DNA of 49,467 nucleotides from Parafrankia discariae (GTDB lineage: Bacteria; Actinomycetota; Actinomycetes; Frankiales; Frankiaceae). The stretch spans positions 1 through 49,467 of the forward strand of contig NZ_KB891229.1 in assembly GCF_000373365.1 (NCBI RefSeq), given 5' to 3'. A model generated the notes under the pieces. It did no database searches, had not been told where the DNA came from, and worked only from the letters and a program-made list of their open reading frames with translations. A program made the position numbers and the translations under genes. This document shows positions 32,209-40,296 of this stretch, piece by piece (position 1 is the first letter of the stretch; each line of letters starts with the position of its first letter).

Positions 32209-32655
32209 ATGCGTCGCAAGTTCTGCCTTGTCTGTTCCCGGCCGCTGGTTCTGTTCCAACTACTGAGTGCGGAGATCTGGATACACGCGCCCGGCCAGGT
32301 CGAGGACGGTGACCACATGCCCGTGCCCGTCGACAACATCGACGTGTCGGCGCGGCAACGATGCGACTTCTGCAACGCCGATCCCGCGGTGGGGCTGCTG
32401 CCGGTCGCCGGGGAGATCCGGATACCCCCGTTCCTGGTCTCCGCGAACCAACCGTGGGCGGTGTGCGCGACCTGCCGGGATCTGATCTCCGCCGACCGGT
32501 GGGACGACCTCATCCATCACGCGGCGGAGACGGTCGCCGCCGGGATCGCATCCGGGGCGACGAAACGAAGTCTGCTCGACGAGCTCGGTCGGATGATCCG
32601 CCAGGTCCGCGCCCAGGTCACTGGCCCGGTCCGACCCCTCGACGAACTCACCTAA
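32209..32655 (+). CDS. zinc-ribbon-type hypothetical protein
   Basis: A 148-residue protein with three Cys pairs: FCLVC near the N-terminus (residues 6-9), RCDFCNAD (about 52-55) and VCATCRDL (about 86-89). It probably binds one or two zinc ions. The C-terminal third is helical (WDDLIHHAAETVAAGIASGA). No enzyme motif seen. The same style of Cys-rich small protein occurs in actinobacterial integrative elements, and its neighbours here are of that type. Confidence 0.55.
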   Translation: MRRKFCLVCSRPLVLFQLLSAEIWIHAPGQVEDGDHMPVPVDNIDVSARQRCDFCNADPAVGLLPVAGEIRIPPFLVSANQPWAVCATCRDLISADRWDDLIHHAAETVAAGIASGATKRSLLDELGRMIRQVRAQVTGPVRPLDELT

Positions 32656-32862
32656 ATCACCTACCGGCGGGAAGGAGGCGGAAGCGTCGTAGGTGTTGCC
32701 TACAATAGAGCTGGCCGTCACGCCGGCCTGCTCCGAGTCTCGCAGCCTCGCGCCCACGCCGCGCCGTGCGAGGCGACGAGGACAAGGGTCCGCGACTCGC
32801 GTGCTCCACCGCTCGTCATCGACCCCGAGCGGGATGAGCGTGGGACGTCCCGCCGCGGAGAC

Positions 32863-33552
32863 ATGATGACCAGCGACAAGGCCCGCAAAGCCGCGATCCG
32901 CGCCCGCGCGGCCGTCACCGGGGAGCCGTACTCGGTCGCTGCCCGGGCACTGGCTGACCAGCGCGCCACCGCGGGCGTGTCCGCTCCCGACCCGCGTCTG
33001 CTGGCCCCGTACCCCGACGAGTCCGACGTGACGGTCGACGAGTTGGGCTGTCGGGTACTGCCTGGCGACGCGGCGCCGGAGCTTCGTGCCCGTGCGGAGG
33101 CGGCGTGGCGGCCGGTCACCGCGGCGCGGCCGTGCCGCTGCTCGGGTCCGTGCCAGCACGGCGCGGCCTGTGCCCCGCGGGCAGAGGCGGCCGGTGGCTG
33201 CCCTGGCCTGTTGATCCACGTCGACCGGTACCCGGGCTCGCTGTTCTGCGAGACCATCTGGGAGGACACCTACCAGTGCGACACCTGCGGCGAGCAGTTC
33301 GACAGCACGGTGGAGCTGCCTGGTCTGCCATGGGGCGAACGCCCTGAGGACGGCGGCGCCCTGCGGATCTACGAGGGAACCCGACACCCCACCATGACCG
33401 CGTTTGCGTTCGTGGACGCCGGTGGCTGCCTGGGATGCGGTGCCGGACCCGACGAGTCCTGCTTTTGCAGCACTGACGACGGCTGCCCGGAGTGCGGCGC
33501 CGGCGGCTCCGACGACCCGTACGGGGAGTGCGTGTGCGAACCAGCGGCGTAG
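32863..33552 (+). CDS. Cys-rich mobile-element hypothetical protein
   Basis: A 229-residue protein. The N-terminal segment (TSDKARKAAIRARAAVTGEP then YSVAARALA) is a recurrent start in proteins of actinobacterial plasmids and integrative elements. The rest holds many Cys pairs: CRCSGPCQHGAAC, YQCDTCGEQF, GCLGCGAGPDESCFC and CPECGAGG, suggesting several zinc sites. ATG 32863 with GGAG nine bases before. The last 19 bases overlap the next reading frame, so it was probably coupled to the primase-type gene downstream. Confidence 0.55.
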   Translation: MMTSDKARKAAIRARAAVTGEPYSVAARALADQRATAGVSAPDPRLLAPYPDESDVTVDELGCRVLPGDAAPELRARAEAAWRPVTAARPCRCSGPCQHGAACAPRAEAAGGCPGLLIHVDRYPGSLFCETIWEDTYQCDTCGEQFDSTVELPGLPWGERPEDGGALRIYEGTRHPTMTAFAFVDAGGCLGCGAGPDESCFCSTDDGCPECGAGGSDDPYGECVCEPAA

Positions 33553-33884
33553 ACGCGGCCCTGACTGCGGCCGCCCGGGGCCTGGCTCTCTTCCCGCTGC
33601 CGCCGGGCGGCCGCCGGCCAGCTCCCGGGTGGCAGCGTCACTGCACCAAAGACCCGGGCCGCGTCGCCCAGCTCGCGGCGGCCGGCACCCTGGGGGTCGG
33701 ATGCCGCGCCTCCGACATCGTCGTTCTCGACCTCGACCGCCACCCCGGCGAGGCCGACGGGATCGCCGGATTCGCCGCGACCTGCGCGGCATACGGTGCC
33801 CCCTGGCCGAACACATTCACCGTCCGCACCCCCCGCGGCGGGCTGCACCTGTACTTCGCCGCCGGCACGCCGGCCAGCGGGTAG
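33534..33884 (+). pseudogene. truncated bifunctional DNA primase/polymerase N-terminal domain
   Basis: About 116 residues from GTG 33534. The sequence matches the start of a Prim-Pol domain: AARGLALFPLPPGGRRPAPG, then TLGVGCRASDIVVLDLDRHP (the metal-binding Asp pair) and TVRTPRGGLHLYFAAG. The domain normally continues with the third catalytic region and a helicase or winged-helix part, but a stop follows at AGTPASG. It is a 3'-truncated remnant of an element replication gene, or possibly a frameshifted gene whose downstream part has been lost. Confidence 0.6.
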
Positions 33885-33998
33885 CAACCCGGGCAGGACG
33901 GGACATGCGCGGCGACAGAACGCAACATCCTGACAACTCCGCTACTGGCTCCTCGACAAAAAGGTCACCAAGCTGCATCGTTCCCGTTACGCAACACA

Positions 33999-34040
33999 GG
34001 GGCTCGGCGCCGAATCCCCCGATCGGCGCCGGGCCCCTTT
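33999..34040. terminator. hairpin terminator between convergent units
   Basis: GGGGCTCGGCGCCGA (33999-34013) pairs with TCGGCGCCGGGCCCC (34023-34037) with one G-T type mismatch, followed by TTT on the plus strand. It lies between the primase fragment and the convergent excisionase-like gene. Confidence 0.7.
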
Positions 34041-34352
34041 CTATGCCGCCCGTAGCTGCGCCCGCGTTGTTGGCGCATCCTCCAGTACCGGAGGCTCCAC
34101 CACCGGCCGGCGGGTGCGCCATCCCGGCCGGTTGACGTCCATCCACCGCTCAACATCTGCGAGCCGCCAGAGGCGTAGCCGCGGGCGGTCGGGCTCGTCC
34201 GGCGGGTGGGAGATCGCAGCTCTCGGGAACCGGTAGTCGTTGATGACCTTCGCGGCGCTGGAGCGGTTGACGGGTTCGCCTCCGCGCCCCCACCCGAGCA
34301 TGATCCGGATGTCCACAGAGTCGACGAGCTCACCCCACCCCGTGGCATCCAT
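34041..34352 (-). CDS. excisionase-like DNA-binding protein, paralogue A
   Basis: About 103 residues from ATG 34352. It contains DIRIMLGWGRGGEPVNRSSA, AAKVINDYRFPRAAISHPPD and RLWRLADVERWMDVNRPGWR. These have the shape of a MerR/AlpA-like winged helix in which a helix-turn-helix is followed by FP-x-P and a W-x-x-x-D-V-x-x-W wing. It is about 65 percent identical over its core with the neighbouring gene at 34.5-34.8 kb. The start is set by alignment: both paralogues have the same upstream element at the same distance from the ATG. Probably a recombination-directionality or regulatory factor of the element. Confidence 0.6.
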   Translation of the reverse strand: MDATGWGELVDSVDIRIMLGWGRGGEPVNRSSAAKVINDYRFPRAAISHPPDEPDRPRLRLWRLADVERWMDVNRPGWRTRRPVVEPPVLEDAPTTRAQLRAA

Positions 34353-34430
34353 TTCGGCGACGTTAGGGGCGTACGCCGTATGCCTCACTTGGAGTATTCC
34401 ATGTACGCCCTGCCGGCTAGGGTGATCAGG

Positions 34431-34472
34431 CTGCCGCCTGCACCTTTCGCGCCGATTCGGTGCAGGCGGCAG
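34431..34472. terminator. perfect 13-bp hairpin between the paralogues
   Basis: CTGCCGCCTGCAC (34431-34443) and GTGCAGGCGGCAG (34460-34472) form a strong stem with a 16-base loop downstream of paralogue B. It isolates the two paralogues transcriptionally. Confidence 0.7.
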
Positions 34473-34520
34473 CCCCGCACCCACCCACGAGGGTGATACG
34501 GGGCCACTGGTCGGCTGACG

Positions 34521-34844
34521 TCAGTCCACGACCGCTGCGCGGATGTGCGCTCGCGTCGTCGGGGCGTCTTCTGGCACCGCCGGGTCGACGGCCGGACGGC
34601 GCGCCCGCCAGCCCGGCCGGTTTCGGTCCATCCAACGGTCGACGTCCAAGAGGAGCCACAGCCGCTCCCGCGGCCGGTCCGGCTCCTCCGGCGGATGAGA
34701 GATCACCGGTGCCGGGAAGCGGCGATCATTGACCACCTGGGCCGCAGCGGACCGGCCAACCGGCTCCCCGCCTCGCCCCCAGCCCAGCATCACCCGGACC
34801 TCCGCCGTGTCAACGAGCGGAGGCAGCTCGGGGAACGTGGGCAT
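34521..34844 (-). CDS. excisionase-like DNA-binding protein, paralogue B
   Basis: A 107-residue protein from ATG 34844. It reads MPTFPELPPLVDTAEVRVML, GWGRGGEPVGRSAAAQVVND, RRFPAPVISHPPEEPDRPRE and RLWLLLDVDRWMDRNRPGWR, closely parallel to paralogue A, with the same C-terminal DAPTTRA segment. No Shine-Dalgarno sequence is visible before the ATG; instead both copies have GGCATACG-N-CGTACG-N-CCCTA 14 bases upstream, so they may be expressed from leaderless or short-leader messages. A recent tandem duplication including the promoter is implied. Confidence 0.6.
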   Translation of the reverse strand: MPTFPELPPLVDTAEVRVMLGWGRGGEPVGRSAAAQVVNDRRFPAPVISHPPEEPDRPRERLWLLLDVDRWMDRNRPGWRARRPAVDPAVPEDAPTTRAHIRAAVVD

Positions 34845-34856
34845 GCAGCGGACGCT

Positions 34857-34882
34857 AGGGCCGTACGGCGTATGCCGCAGAC
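34857..34882 (-). promoter_or_regulatory. shared upstream element of the excisionase-like paralogues
   Basis: GGCATACGCCGTACGGCCCTA precedes paralogue B; paralogue A has the same element with three substitutions at about 34365-34386. The inner part is palindromic (TACG...CGTA). A probable shared promoter/operator. Confidence 0.5.
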
Positions 34883-34949
34883 GCGCTGTACGACGTACGG
34901 CAGATCGGTTAGCGTGAGTGGTCTGTCACCGGGCCGCAAATGGTGCGGC

Positions 34950-34983
34950 CCCGCGACGGTGTTCGCGCACCGTGCGGGGCCGA
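34950..34983 (+). promoter_or_regulatory. leader hairpin before the 35.0-kb gene
   Basis: GGCCCCGCGACGGTG and CACCGTGCGGGGCC pair with one bulged base around a TTCGCG loop, about 40 bases upstream of the start codon. Could act as terminator, attenuator or stabilising leader. Confidence 0.45.
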
Positions 34984-35023
34984 CTGTCGCCCGGACACCT
35001 CGCCTACGGGAGGACTCCGCGCT

Positions 35024-35419
35024 ATGTCTCAAGTATCACCTGAAATCGCTGAAGCAACGTCGCCAACCATCTTGATCGGCGACGAGGGCGTGGAGGTCCA
35101 GTGCGACCGCGGCACACTGCCCGCCGAGCTCGCCGACGCCCTCGACCGCTGCGGCGCCGGAACCACCCTCGTCGGCATTGCCCGCGGCGGGAACGCCATC
35201 TCGGTTTCGATCACCGTGGCCCCTGAAAACGCGGCGGCCGACGGTGGTTTCTGCACCAGGGGCCTCAGCGACGTGATCCGGGTACGGGCCGGCACCCCGA
35301 CCGCACTCCTCACGGCGGCACTGCGCCGGGTACCGGCGGGCAGGGTGATCTCCGACGTGACGCCGGGGCCGGGCCTGCTCGGGATCTGCGTCGCCTTGGA
35401 GCACACCCTCCGCGCATGA
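35024..35419 (+). CDS. hypothetical protein, unknown
   Basis: A 131-residue protein from ATG 35024 with GGAGG nine bases upstream. It alternates acidic and hydrophobic segments (VQCDRGTLPAELADALDRCG, GTTLVGIARGGNAISVSITV) and ends RVPAGRVISDVTPGPGLLGI. No motif recognised; no signal peptide. It is flanked by a leader hairpin and a strong terminator, so it is a single-gene unit. Confidence 0.55.
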   Translation: MSQVSPEIAEATSPTILIGDEGVEVQCDRGTLPAELADALDRCGAGTTLVGIARGGNAISVSITVAPENAAADGGFCTRGLSDVIRVRAGTPTALLTAALRRVPAGRVISDVTPGPGLLGICVALEHTLRA

Positions 35420-35422
35420 CCA

Positions 35423-35466
35423 CAGCGGCCCCGCGCCGGGCCGCCGCGCGCGGTACGGGGCCGCTG
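35423..35466. terminator. bidirectional terminator
   Basis: CAGCGGCCCCG (35423-35433) and CGGGGCCGCTG (35456-35466) form a perfect 11-bp stem between the stop of the plus-strand gene and that of the last lanthipeptide gene. Confidence 0.7.
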
Positions 35467-35478
35467 TCGGATGCTCCG

Positions 35479-36258
35479 TCAAAAAGCAGCGCGAGTCGGC
35501 CAATCATCGAAAACGGCTTGCTGCGCTGCCTGCGCGAGGGTGGCCTGCGTGGTCGCGGGGAGCCCGAGCCTGTTCCAGTGAAAGATCACGTGCAGCGCGA
35601 TGATCGTGCGTATCCCGCGGGCGAGGTCGCCGCGTTCCCGCAGGGTTCGCAGCGCTCTGCCCGCGTCCTCGAACGCACTCAGCCACTCGCGGCCGAGGAG
35701 GTCCGCACGGGCGTTCCCGAGGAGAAGGCGACGGACGCCGCTGGTGAACGAGGCCCACACCTCGGGGTCGGCCGGCGTCTCGGTCAGGCCGGAGCGATGC
35801 GCTGCGACCCGTGCCCACACATCGCCTTGCTCGTTGATGTCCAGTCCCGCAGCGCGCATGAGGGCGGTGCACAGCACGAGGGAGTGTTCCCGCCGGTCGA
35901 CGGGGTCGCCGTGGAGGTAGGCGAGCAGGTGGCGGCTGTCGTGGTGGAACAGCGCATGCGCGGTGTCCATGCTGCTGGGACCGCCGAAGGCATGCACCTC
36001 GGGTTCGTAGATGTCAGCTGTCCAGCCGACCCCGTCGGTGAGCATGGGGTGCAAAGGGTCACGGCCGGTCGAATCCTGCGCGAGCAGGTAGCGAACGCGC
36101 CAGGAGCCTTTACGGATGAAGAACCAGCCCGTGATGAGGCCGTCGGCTTCGGCGGCGGGCAGGACGCGGGCGAGGTGGTCGACGGCCTGGCGTTCACGCT
36201 GATGACGGTCGGGGCCGGGCCAGGCGATGTTCACCTGCGTCCAGGGGGTCTCGTCCAT
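35479..36258 (-). CDS. thiopeptide-type bacteriocin biosynthesis protein (SpaB-C-like)
   Basis: A 259-residue protein of the type that catalyses glutamate elimination or assists dehydration in class I lanthipeptide and thiopeptide pathways (TIGR03891, lantibiotic dehydratase C-terminal domain). Features: TPWTQVNIAWPGPDRHQRER at the start, GWFFIRKGSWRVRYLL in the middle and YEPEVHAFGGPSSMDTAHAL, the family's most conserved segment, then RTIIALHVIFHWNRLGL near the end. The LanB encoded upstream also ends with such a domain, so this locus has two. Last gene of the lanthipeptide operon, 16 bp after lanC. Confidence 0.85.
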   Translation of the reverse strand: MDETPWTQVNIAWPGPDRHQRERQAVDHLARVLPAAEADGLITGWFFIRKGSWRVRYLLAQDSTGRDPLHPMLTDGVGWTADIYEPEVHAFGGPSSMDTAHALFHHDSRHLLAYLHGDPVDRREHSLVLCTALMRAAGLDINEQGDVWARVAAHRSGLTETPADPEVWASFTSGVRRLLLGNARADLLGREWLSAFEDAGRALRTLRERGDLARGIRTIIALHVIFHWNRLGLPATTQATLAQAAQQAVFDDWPTRAAF

Positions 36259-36274
36259 CGGTTGGGCCTTTCGG

Positions 36275-37345
36275 TCAGCAGAGTAGGAGGCAGGCGTCCC
36301 ACGAGGTCGTGGTCCCGGCGGCGGCCAGCTCGGCGCCGGCCGCGCCGGTGAGGAAGCCGGAGGGTTCGTTGGCTGCGGCGGTGGTCTGCTGGTGCAGGCG
36401 GGCCAGTGGTCCGAGCGGGATCGGGGTGAGTGCGTCGGCGGTGATCCGGCGTGCGGCGGTGAGGAGTCCGGCGGTTCCGTGGCACAGGCCGCGGTCGAGG
36501 AGACGGCCGACCTGCGCGGGGTCGCTGACGCATCCGGTGAACGCGGCTTCGGCGTTGCGCTGGCGGGCGGCGTCGTCGAGGGCGTGGGCGGCGAGTTGCT
36601 GGGCGCGGGCGATGCCAGGGGTGCCGTAGCACCACGACGGCCGGAGTGGGCCGGGTTGGCGCGGTTCGCCCTGGTCCACGTCGTCGAGCGTGACGAACTC
36701 CGGCCACCACGAACCTGCGCTGGTCTGCCGCTCCCAGGTGTCCAGCCACCGGCAGATCCGGCTGATCGCCCCCGCGTGTCCGTCGACCGTGACCCCGTCG
36801 ATCAGTGTGAGGGCCAGGAGAGCGAGTGGTCCGGTGATGCCGTGGGCGACCCCGTGGTTTCCGTGCCCGCCCGGGACGGGCTGGTCGCGGTGCGGGCCGT
36901 GTGAGCACCACCAGCCGGGGAGGCCGTCGATCGGGTTGGTGAGACGCACCAGGTAGGTCAGCACATCGCGGAGCAGGTCGAGGTCGCCGGTGCGGCGCAG
37001 CGCGACACCGAGTCCGGTCAGGCCGCGGATCAGGTCGTACTCGGCGTACGGCGGGCGCTGGTGCTGGTCGATGCGCCGGTGGGCCGCCTCGAGACGGCGG
37101 CGGGTCAGCGTGGCGGTCCCTGCTGCGGCGGTCGCGGTCGCTCGCGCGAGGCCGGGCCGGTCGGTGCCGGCGAGAACGAAGGCGAGGGCGGGAGCGCCGT
37201 AGTAGAGGCTGGCCGGCTCGGCGACGCTGACTCCGCCGGCGACGGCCTGTTCCAGCGCCGCGTACGCTGCCGGCCAGTCACCGGTCTCCAGATGGAGGAG
37301 AGCGATCCCGGCCGCTCCGTCGCCGAGGGACTGGCCTGCCGTCAC
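36275..37345 (-). CDS. lanC: LanC-like lanthionine cyclase
   Basis: About 356 residues from GTG 37345, which overlaps the LanB stop (GTGA). It has an alpha/alpha-barrel repeat pattern, with GAAGIALLHLETGDW at the start, GNHGVAHGITGPLALL, and the zinc ligands in PSWCYGTPGIARA (first Cys) and DRGLCHGTAGLL (Cys-His), then FLTGAAGAELAAA. The enzyme adds Cys thiols to dehydrated Ser/Thr to form (methyl)lanthionine rings. It is shorter than typical LanC (about 410 residues) but all zinc ligands are present. Confidence 0.88.
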   Translation of the reverse strand: MTAGQSLGDGAAGIALLHLETGDWPAAYAALEQAVAGGVSVAEPASLYYGAPALAFVLAGTDRPGLARATATAAAGTATLTRRRLEAAHRRIDQHQRPPYAEYDLIRGLTGLGVALRRTGDLDLLRDVLTYLVRLTNPIDGLPGWWCSHGPHRDQPVPGGHGNHGVAHGITGPLALLALTLIDGVTVDGHAGAISRICRWLDTWERQTSAGSWWPEFVTLDDVDQGEPRQPGPLRPSWCYGTPGIARAQQLAAHALDDAARQRNAEAAFTGCVSDPAQVGRLLDRGLCHGTAGLLTAARRITADALTPIPLGPLARLHQQTTAAANEPSGFLTGAAGAELAAAGTTTSWDACLLLC

Positions 37346-40083
37346 GGCTGTCTCCCGACGAGGGTGGTCTGGGCGAGGGCGCGGGCTAGGCGCAGGCAGT
37401 GCCGCTCGGAGGCGAGATCGGGACCGATCATGCGGGCGTGGTGCAGGTGCAGCAGGTCGGCCAGCACCTGGTCGAGGTCGAGACCGTCTCGGGCGGCGAG
37501 AGCCCGGTAGGCGGCCAGCGCCGCGGCCAGAACCTCGTCTCCGTAGGGCAGGCGGGCCCCGGCGAGCTGGGCGGGTTCCAGCCGGGGCCCGCCGCCGTGG
37601 GGTGCGTGCTCGACGAGCCAACGCGCCCCGTCGCCGGTGAACCCCTGGGCGATGGCGCGCATCCCTGCTGCGGTGCCAGCCTGGCGGTCGCCGGACGTCC
37701 AGGCGAGGGCGGCGCGGGAGTCGGCGGCGAACACCGCCTCGGCCGCGGCGAGGGTCGGTCCATGGCCGTAGCGGGTCTCCGGCCGGTAGGTGGCCAGGGT
37801 GTAATCGGCCAGCAGTCTGTCATCGTGCAGTTGCTCCGCCCACCGGGCGAGATCGTGGGCGACGTCGGCGAACTGGGCGGTGCGCAGCGGGATACGCAGC
37901 CGCAGGTGGGGTTCGGGGTGCGGGTAGCGCAGGAACCACCAACCTGCGGGGAGTCCGGGGAGTAGGGGCAGGCGGGCGAGGATGTGATCGGCGTGTCCGT
38001 AGAGGCGGGCGTCTAACCAGCGTGACCTGCCGGGCCGGTGCTGGAGGGTGCTGGCGGGACGGACCGGCCGGGTGGTCGGGTGGTGGCCCAGTGACCTGCG
38101 GGTCAGGGTGAGCAGGAGTTCGGCGGGCCTGCCATCGATCCACCCTGAGGGCCCGCCGGCCTCGGTGAGGACAGCGCGCCCGTGCCGGTCGAGATCACTG
38201 CGCAGGACCACGAGGTGGGCGTTCTCGTCCAGGTCGAGGCGCAGCCGCACATCATCGTCGCCGATCAACACCTGCCGTGGCAGCCCGTGGCGTTCGCGGT
38301 GCTGGTACCAGGCCGCCCGCCACTGCCGCCACGTCGCGGTGCGGGCCGGTAACGCCTCGGCGGGGACGGTCCAGCGGGCCGGGTGCAGAATCGATCGGCC
38401 CCGGCGGACCCGTGGCAGGAACGGCAACGTGCGGGCGTGCCCCCAGTCGAACCGGGCGCACATTGCCGTCCAGGCCGTCCAGATCTCCGTGAGGAACCGG
38501 ACGAGTGGCTGCTGGGCGGTCGGGAGGCGCACGCAGTTGACCAGTAGCGGCTCGACCGGCCGCCCGGTGGTGCGCGAGACCAGCCACAGCCGCTGGCCGT
38601 CGCCGGCCACTGCCAGATCGTCTAGCGTCCACGGCGGGTCGGGGTGGAAGTCCCCGACGGGCAGCACGGGCAGGAGCTCGGGTGCGCGGGCGACGGTGGC
38701 AAGTCGGGCGTCCAGCGGAGGCCCGGACACCTGCACGGTGGCCGCGCCAGGTAAGGCGGTCGGCAGGTCGGCGTAGGCGCCGCGGAACCGGTCCAGCTCG
38801 GCGGGGGTGAGCAGGTGCAGGAACCGGGCAGCCGCGACTCCGGCATGGCGGGCCCCACTCACCACCGTCAACGTGAACGCACCGCGGTCGAGGTGCTGTG
38901 GTGTCTCGGCGGCGAGGGTGAACCGCAGCTCGGTGTGCGGGATCGGCGGCCGGTCATCGCCGCCGCGCAGCGATCCGATCAGATCGTCATCGAGCACCAC
39001 CTCGGCGCAGCCGTCCATGGCGGACTGCTGGGCGAGCGACGTCAGGATCTTGTCTCGGGGGGTGAACACGGCCGGGTCACGGCGCGGTGAGCCCCGGTAG
39101 CCGGCGGGGAACCCGAGAACATCCAGGACGTCGCGCAGAGGCACGGCGGCGCCCGGCCCCCACCGTTCGAGAAATGCCCGGTGGTAGGCGGCCCATCCCG
39201 GTAGGTGTGACGCGACGGAGACGAGCGCGGCGGCGGCTTCCTGCGCTTCACGGACGACGGCGGGAGGCAATGTCACCGAGCAGTCGACCCGCAGATCGAC
39301 CGCGATCCGATCGTCCGGGTCGGGCAGGGCGATGTGGCGGGCCAGGTGCGCGGCCGGGTCAGTCACGGTCATCGCCGGGCGGATCGCCGACACCAGCACC
39401 CCCGCGTCCACCAGCGCTGCCAGCAGCCTCTCGGCCGCCTTCCCGTTGGCCGGGTCGCCGGCCACCTTCGCGGCCAGCTCCGGGAACGGGATCGGGACGC
39501 CGGCCGCCTCGACCGCCATCCGCACCGGCCCGGTCAGGGCGACCTCGACATCCCAGACCCGCTCCCCCTCGACCCGGCCGCAGGGCAGCACCCAGACCTT
39601 GCCCCGGCGGTATCCCAGGGAGTTCGTCATCACCGTGACCGTGCGCAGCGTCGCCAGGTCCTGCTCGGCCATGCCCGTGTACTCGGCGATGTAGCGGTCA
39701 TCCGGGCGAGCGACCGTGTGGTGCCGCTCCCCCCATCGGACCGTCGCGCGGGGGCCCATCGCGACTGGTGCCACTCCGGCGAACCTGCCGAACGGGGTCG
39801 CCCGAGTCGTCCACCGCAGCAGATACCGAACCGTGGTCTCCACCAGGCGTCGGAGCCTGCGTGTGTGAGGCGGCCCCTCGGCCAGGGCGCGGGTGATCTG
39901 GGCGGCCAGGTCCGGCGCGGCCGACCCGACGGCAGCAGCGAAGTCGGGCAGCGCCCACACCTCCCGCAGCCACTCCAGCCAGTGGTCGGGCTTCTCCGTG
40001 GACAGGTCGGGCCACGCAGGCAGCCGCAGGTCTCGAGGGTAGGAGGCAGCCCTGATCAGCGCCGCGTCTGCCGTTTGGAACAT
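37342..40083 (-). CDS. lanB: full-length class I lantibiotic dehydratase (LanB)
   Basis: A 913-residue protein from ATG 40083 with both domains of LanB. The N-terminal glutamylation domain contains RYLLRWTTRATPFGRFAGVA (about residues 88-107), the hallmark TPFG motif, and the middle has RFLHLLTPAELDRFRGAYAD. The C-terminal elimination (SpaB_C) domain starts near 640 with WWFLRYPHPEPHLRLRIPLR and continues YTLATYRPETRYGHGPTLAA, AAEAVFAADS. It uses glutamyl-tRNA to dehydrate Ser/Thr in the precursor peptide encoded directly upstream. Confidence 0.92.
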   Translation of the reverse strand: MFQTADAALIRAASYPRDLRLPAWPDLSTEKPDHWLEWLREVWALPDFAAAVGSAAPDLAAQITRALAEGPPHTRRLRRLVETTVRYLLRWTTRATPFGRFAGVAPVAMGPRATVRWGERHHTVARPDDRYIAEYTGMAEQDLATLRTVTVMTNSLGYRRGKVWVLPCGRVEGERVWDVEVALTGPVRMAVEAAGVPIPFPELAAKVAGDPANGKAAERLLAALVDAGVLVSAIRPAMTVTDPAAHLARHIALPDPDDRIAVDLRVDCSVTLPPAVVREAQEAAAALVSVASHLPGWAAYHRAFLERWGPGAAVPLRDVLDVLGFPAGYRGSPRRDPAVFTPRDKILTSLAQQSAMDGCAEVVLDDDLIGSLRGGDDRPPIPHTELRFTLAAETPQHLDRGAFTLTVVSGARHAGVAAARFLHLLTPAELDRFRGAYADLPTALPGAATVQVSGPPLDARLATVARAPELLPVLPVGDFHPDPPWTLDDLAVAGDGQRLWLVSRTTGRPVEPLLVNCVRLPTAQQPLVRFLTEIWTAWTAMCARFDWGHARTLPFLPRVRRGRSILHPARWTVPAEALPARTATWRQWRAAWYQHRERHGLPRQVLIGDDDVRLRLDLDENAHLVVLRSDLDRHGRAVLTEAGGPSGWIDGRPAELLLTLTRRSLGHHPTTRPVRPASTLQHRPGRSRWLDARLYGHADHILARLPLLPGLPAGWWFLRYPHPEPHLRLRIPLRTAQFADVAHDLARWAEQLHDDRLLADYTLATYRPETRYGHGPTLAAAEAVFAADSRAALAWTSGDRQAGTAAGMRAIAQGFTGDGARWLVEHAPHGGGPRLEPAQLAGARLPYGDEVLAAALAAYRALAARDGLDLDQVLADLLHLHHARMIGPDLASERHCLRLARALAQTTLVGRQP

Positions 40084-40161
40084 CTCTCGCTCCGCGTTCC
40101 GGGATGGGCGAAGGAGGGCGGGTCCGGCCCCATGGGGCCGGACCCGACGAGTGCGTGGGGT

Positions 40162-40296
40162 TTAGTTGCCGCTGCCCCCCGAGCAGGCGTCCGAGTCCGT
40201 GTTGCCGGAGCCGCACTCGTCGCTGGTGGTGGTGGCGTGGCCGCTCGCCGCGGGCCCGGCGTCGACCAGGTTCAGGTTCAGGTCGAACTCGTCCAT
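40162..40296 (-). CDS. FxLD-family lanthipeptide precursor
   Basis: A 44-residue peptide beginning MDEFDLNLNLVDAGPAASGH, carrying the FxLD-type leader motif FDLNLNLVD (residues 4-12). The core is rich in Ser, Thr and Asp with only two cysteines, C28 and C38 (TTTSDEC at 22-28 and TDSDAC at 33-38). Up to two (methyl)lanthionine rings can form. Asp residues next to Ser, Thr or Gly are plausible sites for the isoaspartyl methyltransferase homologue. AAAGGAA lies eight bases upstream. The ATG overlaps the methyltransferase stop (TGATG), so enzyme and substrate are coupled; LanB follows after 79 bp. Confidence 0.88.
   Translation of the reverse strand: MDEFDLNLNLVDAGPAASGHATTTSDECGSGNTDSDACSGGSGN

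Noticed and set aside
31659-32513. 284-codon minus-strand open frame
   Set aside because: No recognisable domain, overlaps the Cys-rich protein gene on the other strand, and no ribosome binding site.
34940-35023. tRNA gene near the island genes as an integration target
   Set aside because: The hairpin there is a single GC-rich stem; no cloverleaf, anticodon arm or T-loop consensus was found. No tRNA was recognised anywhere in the window.
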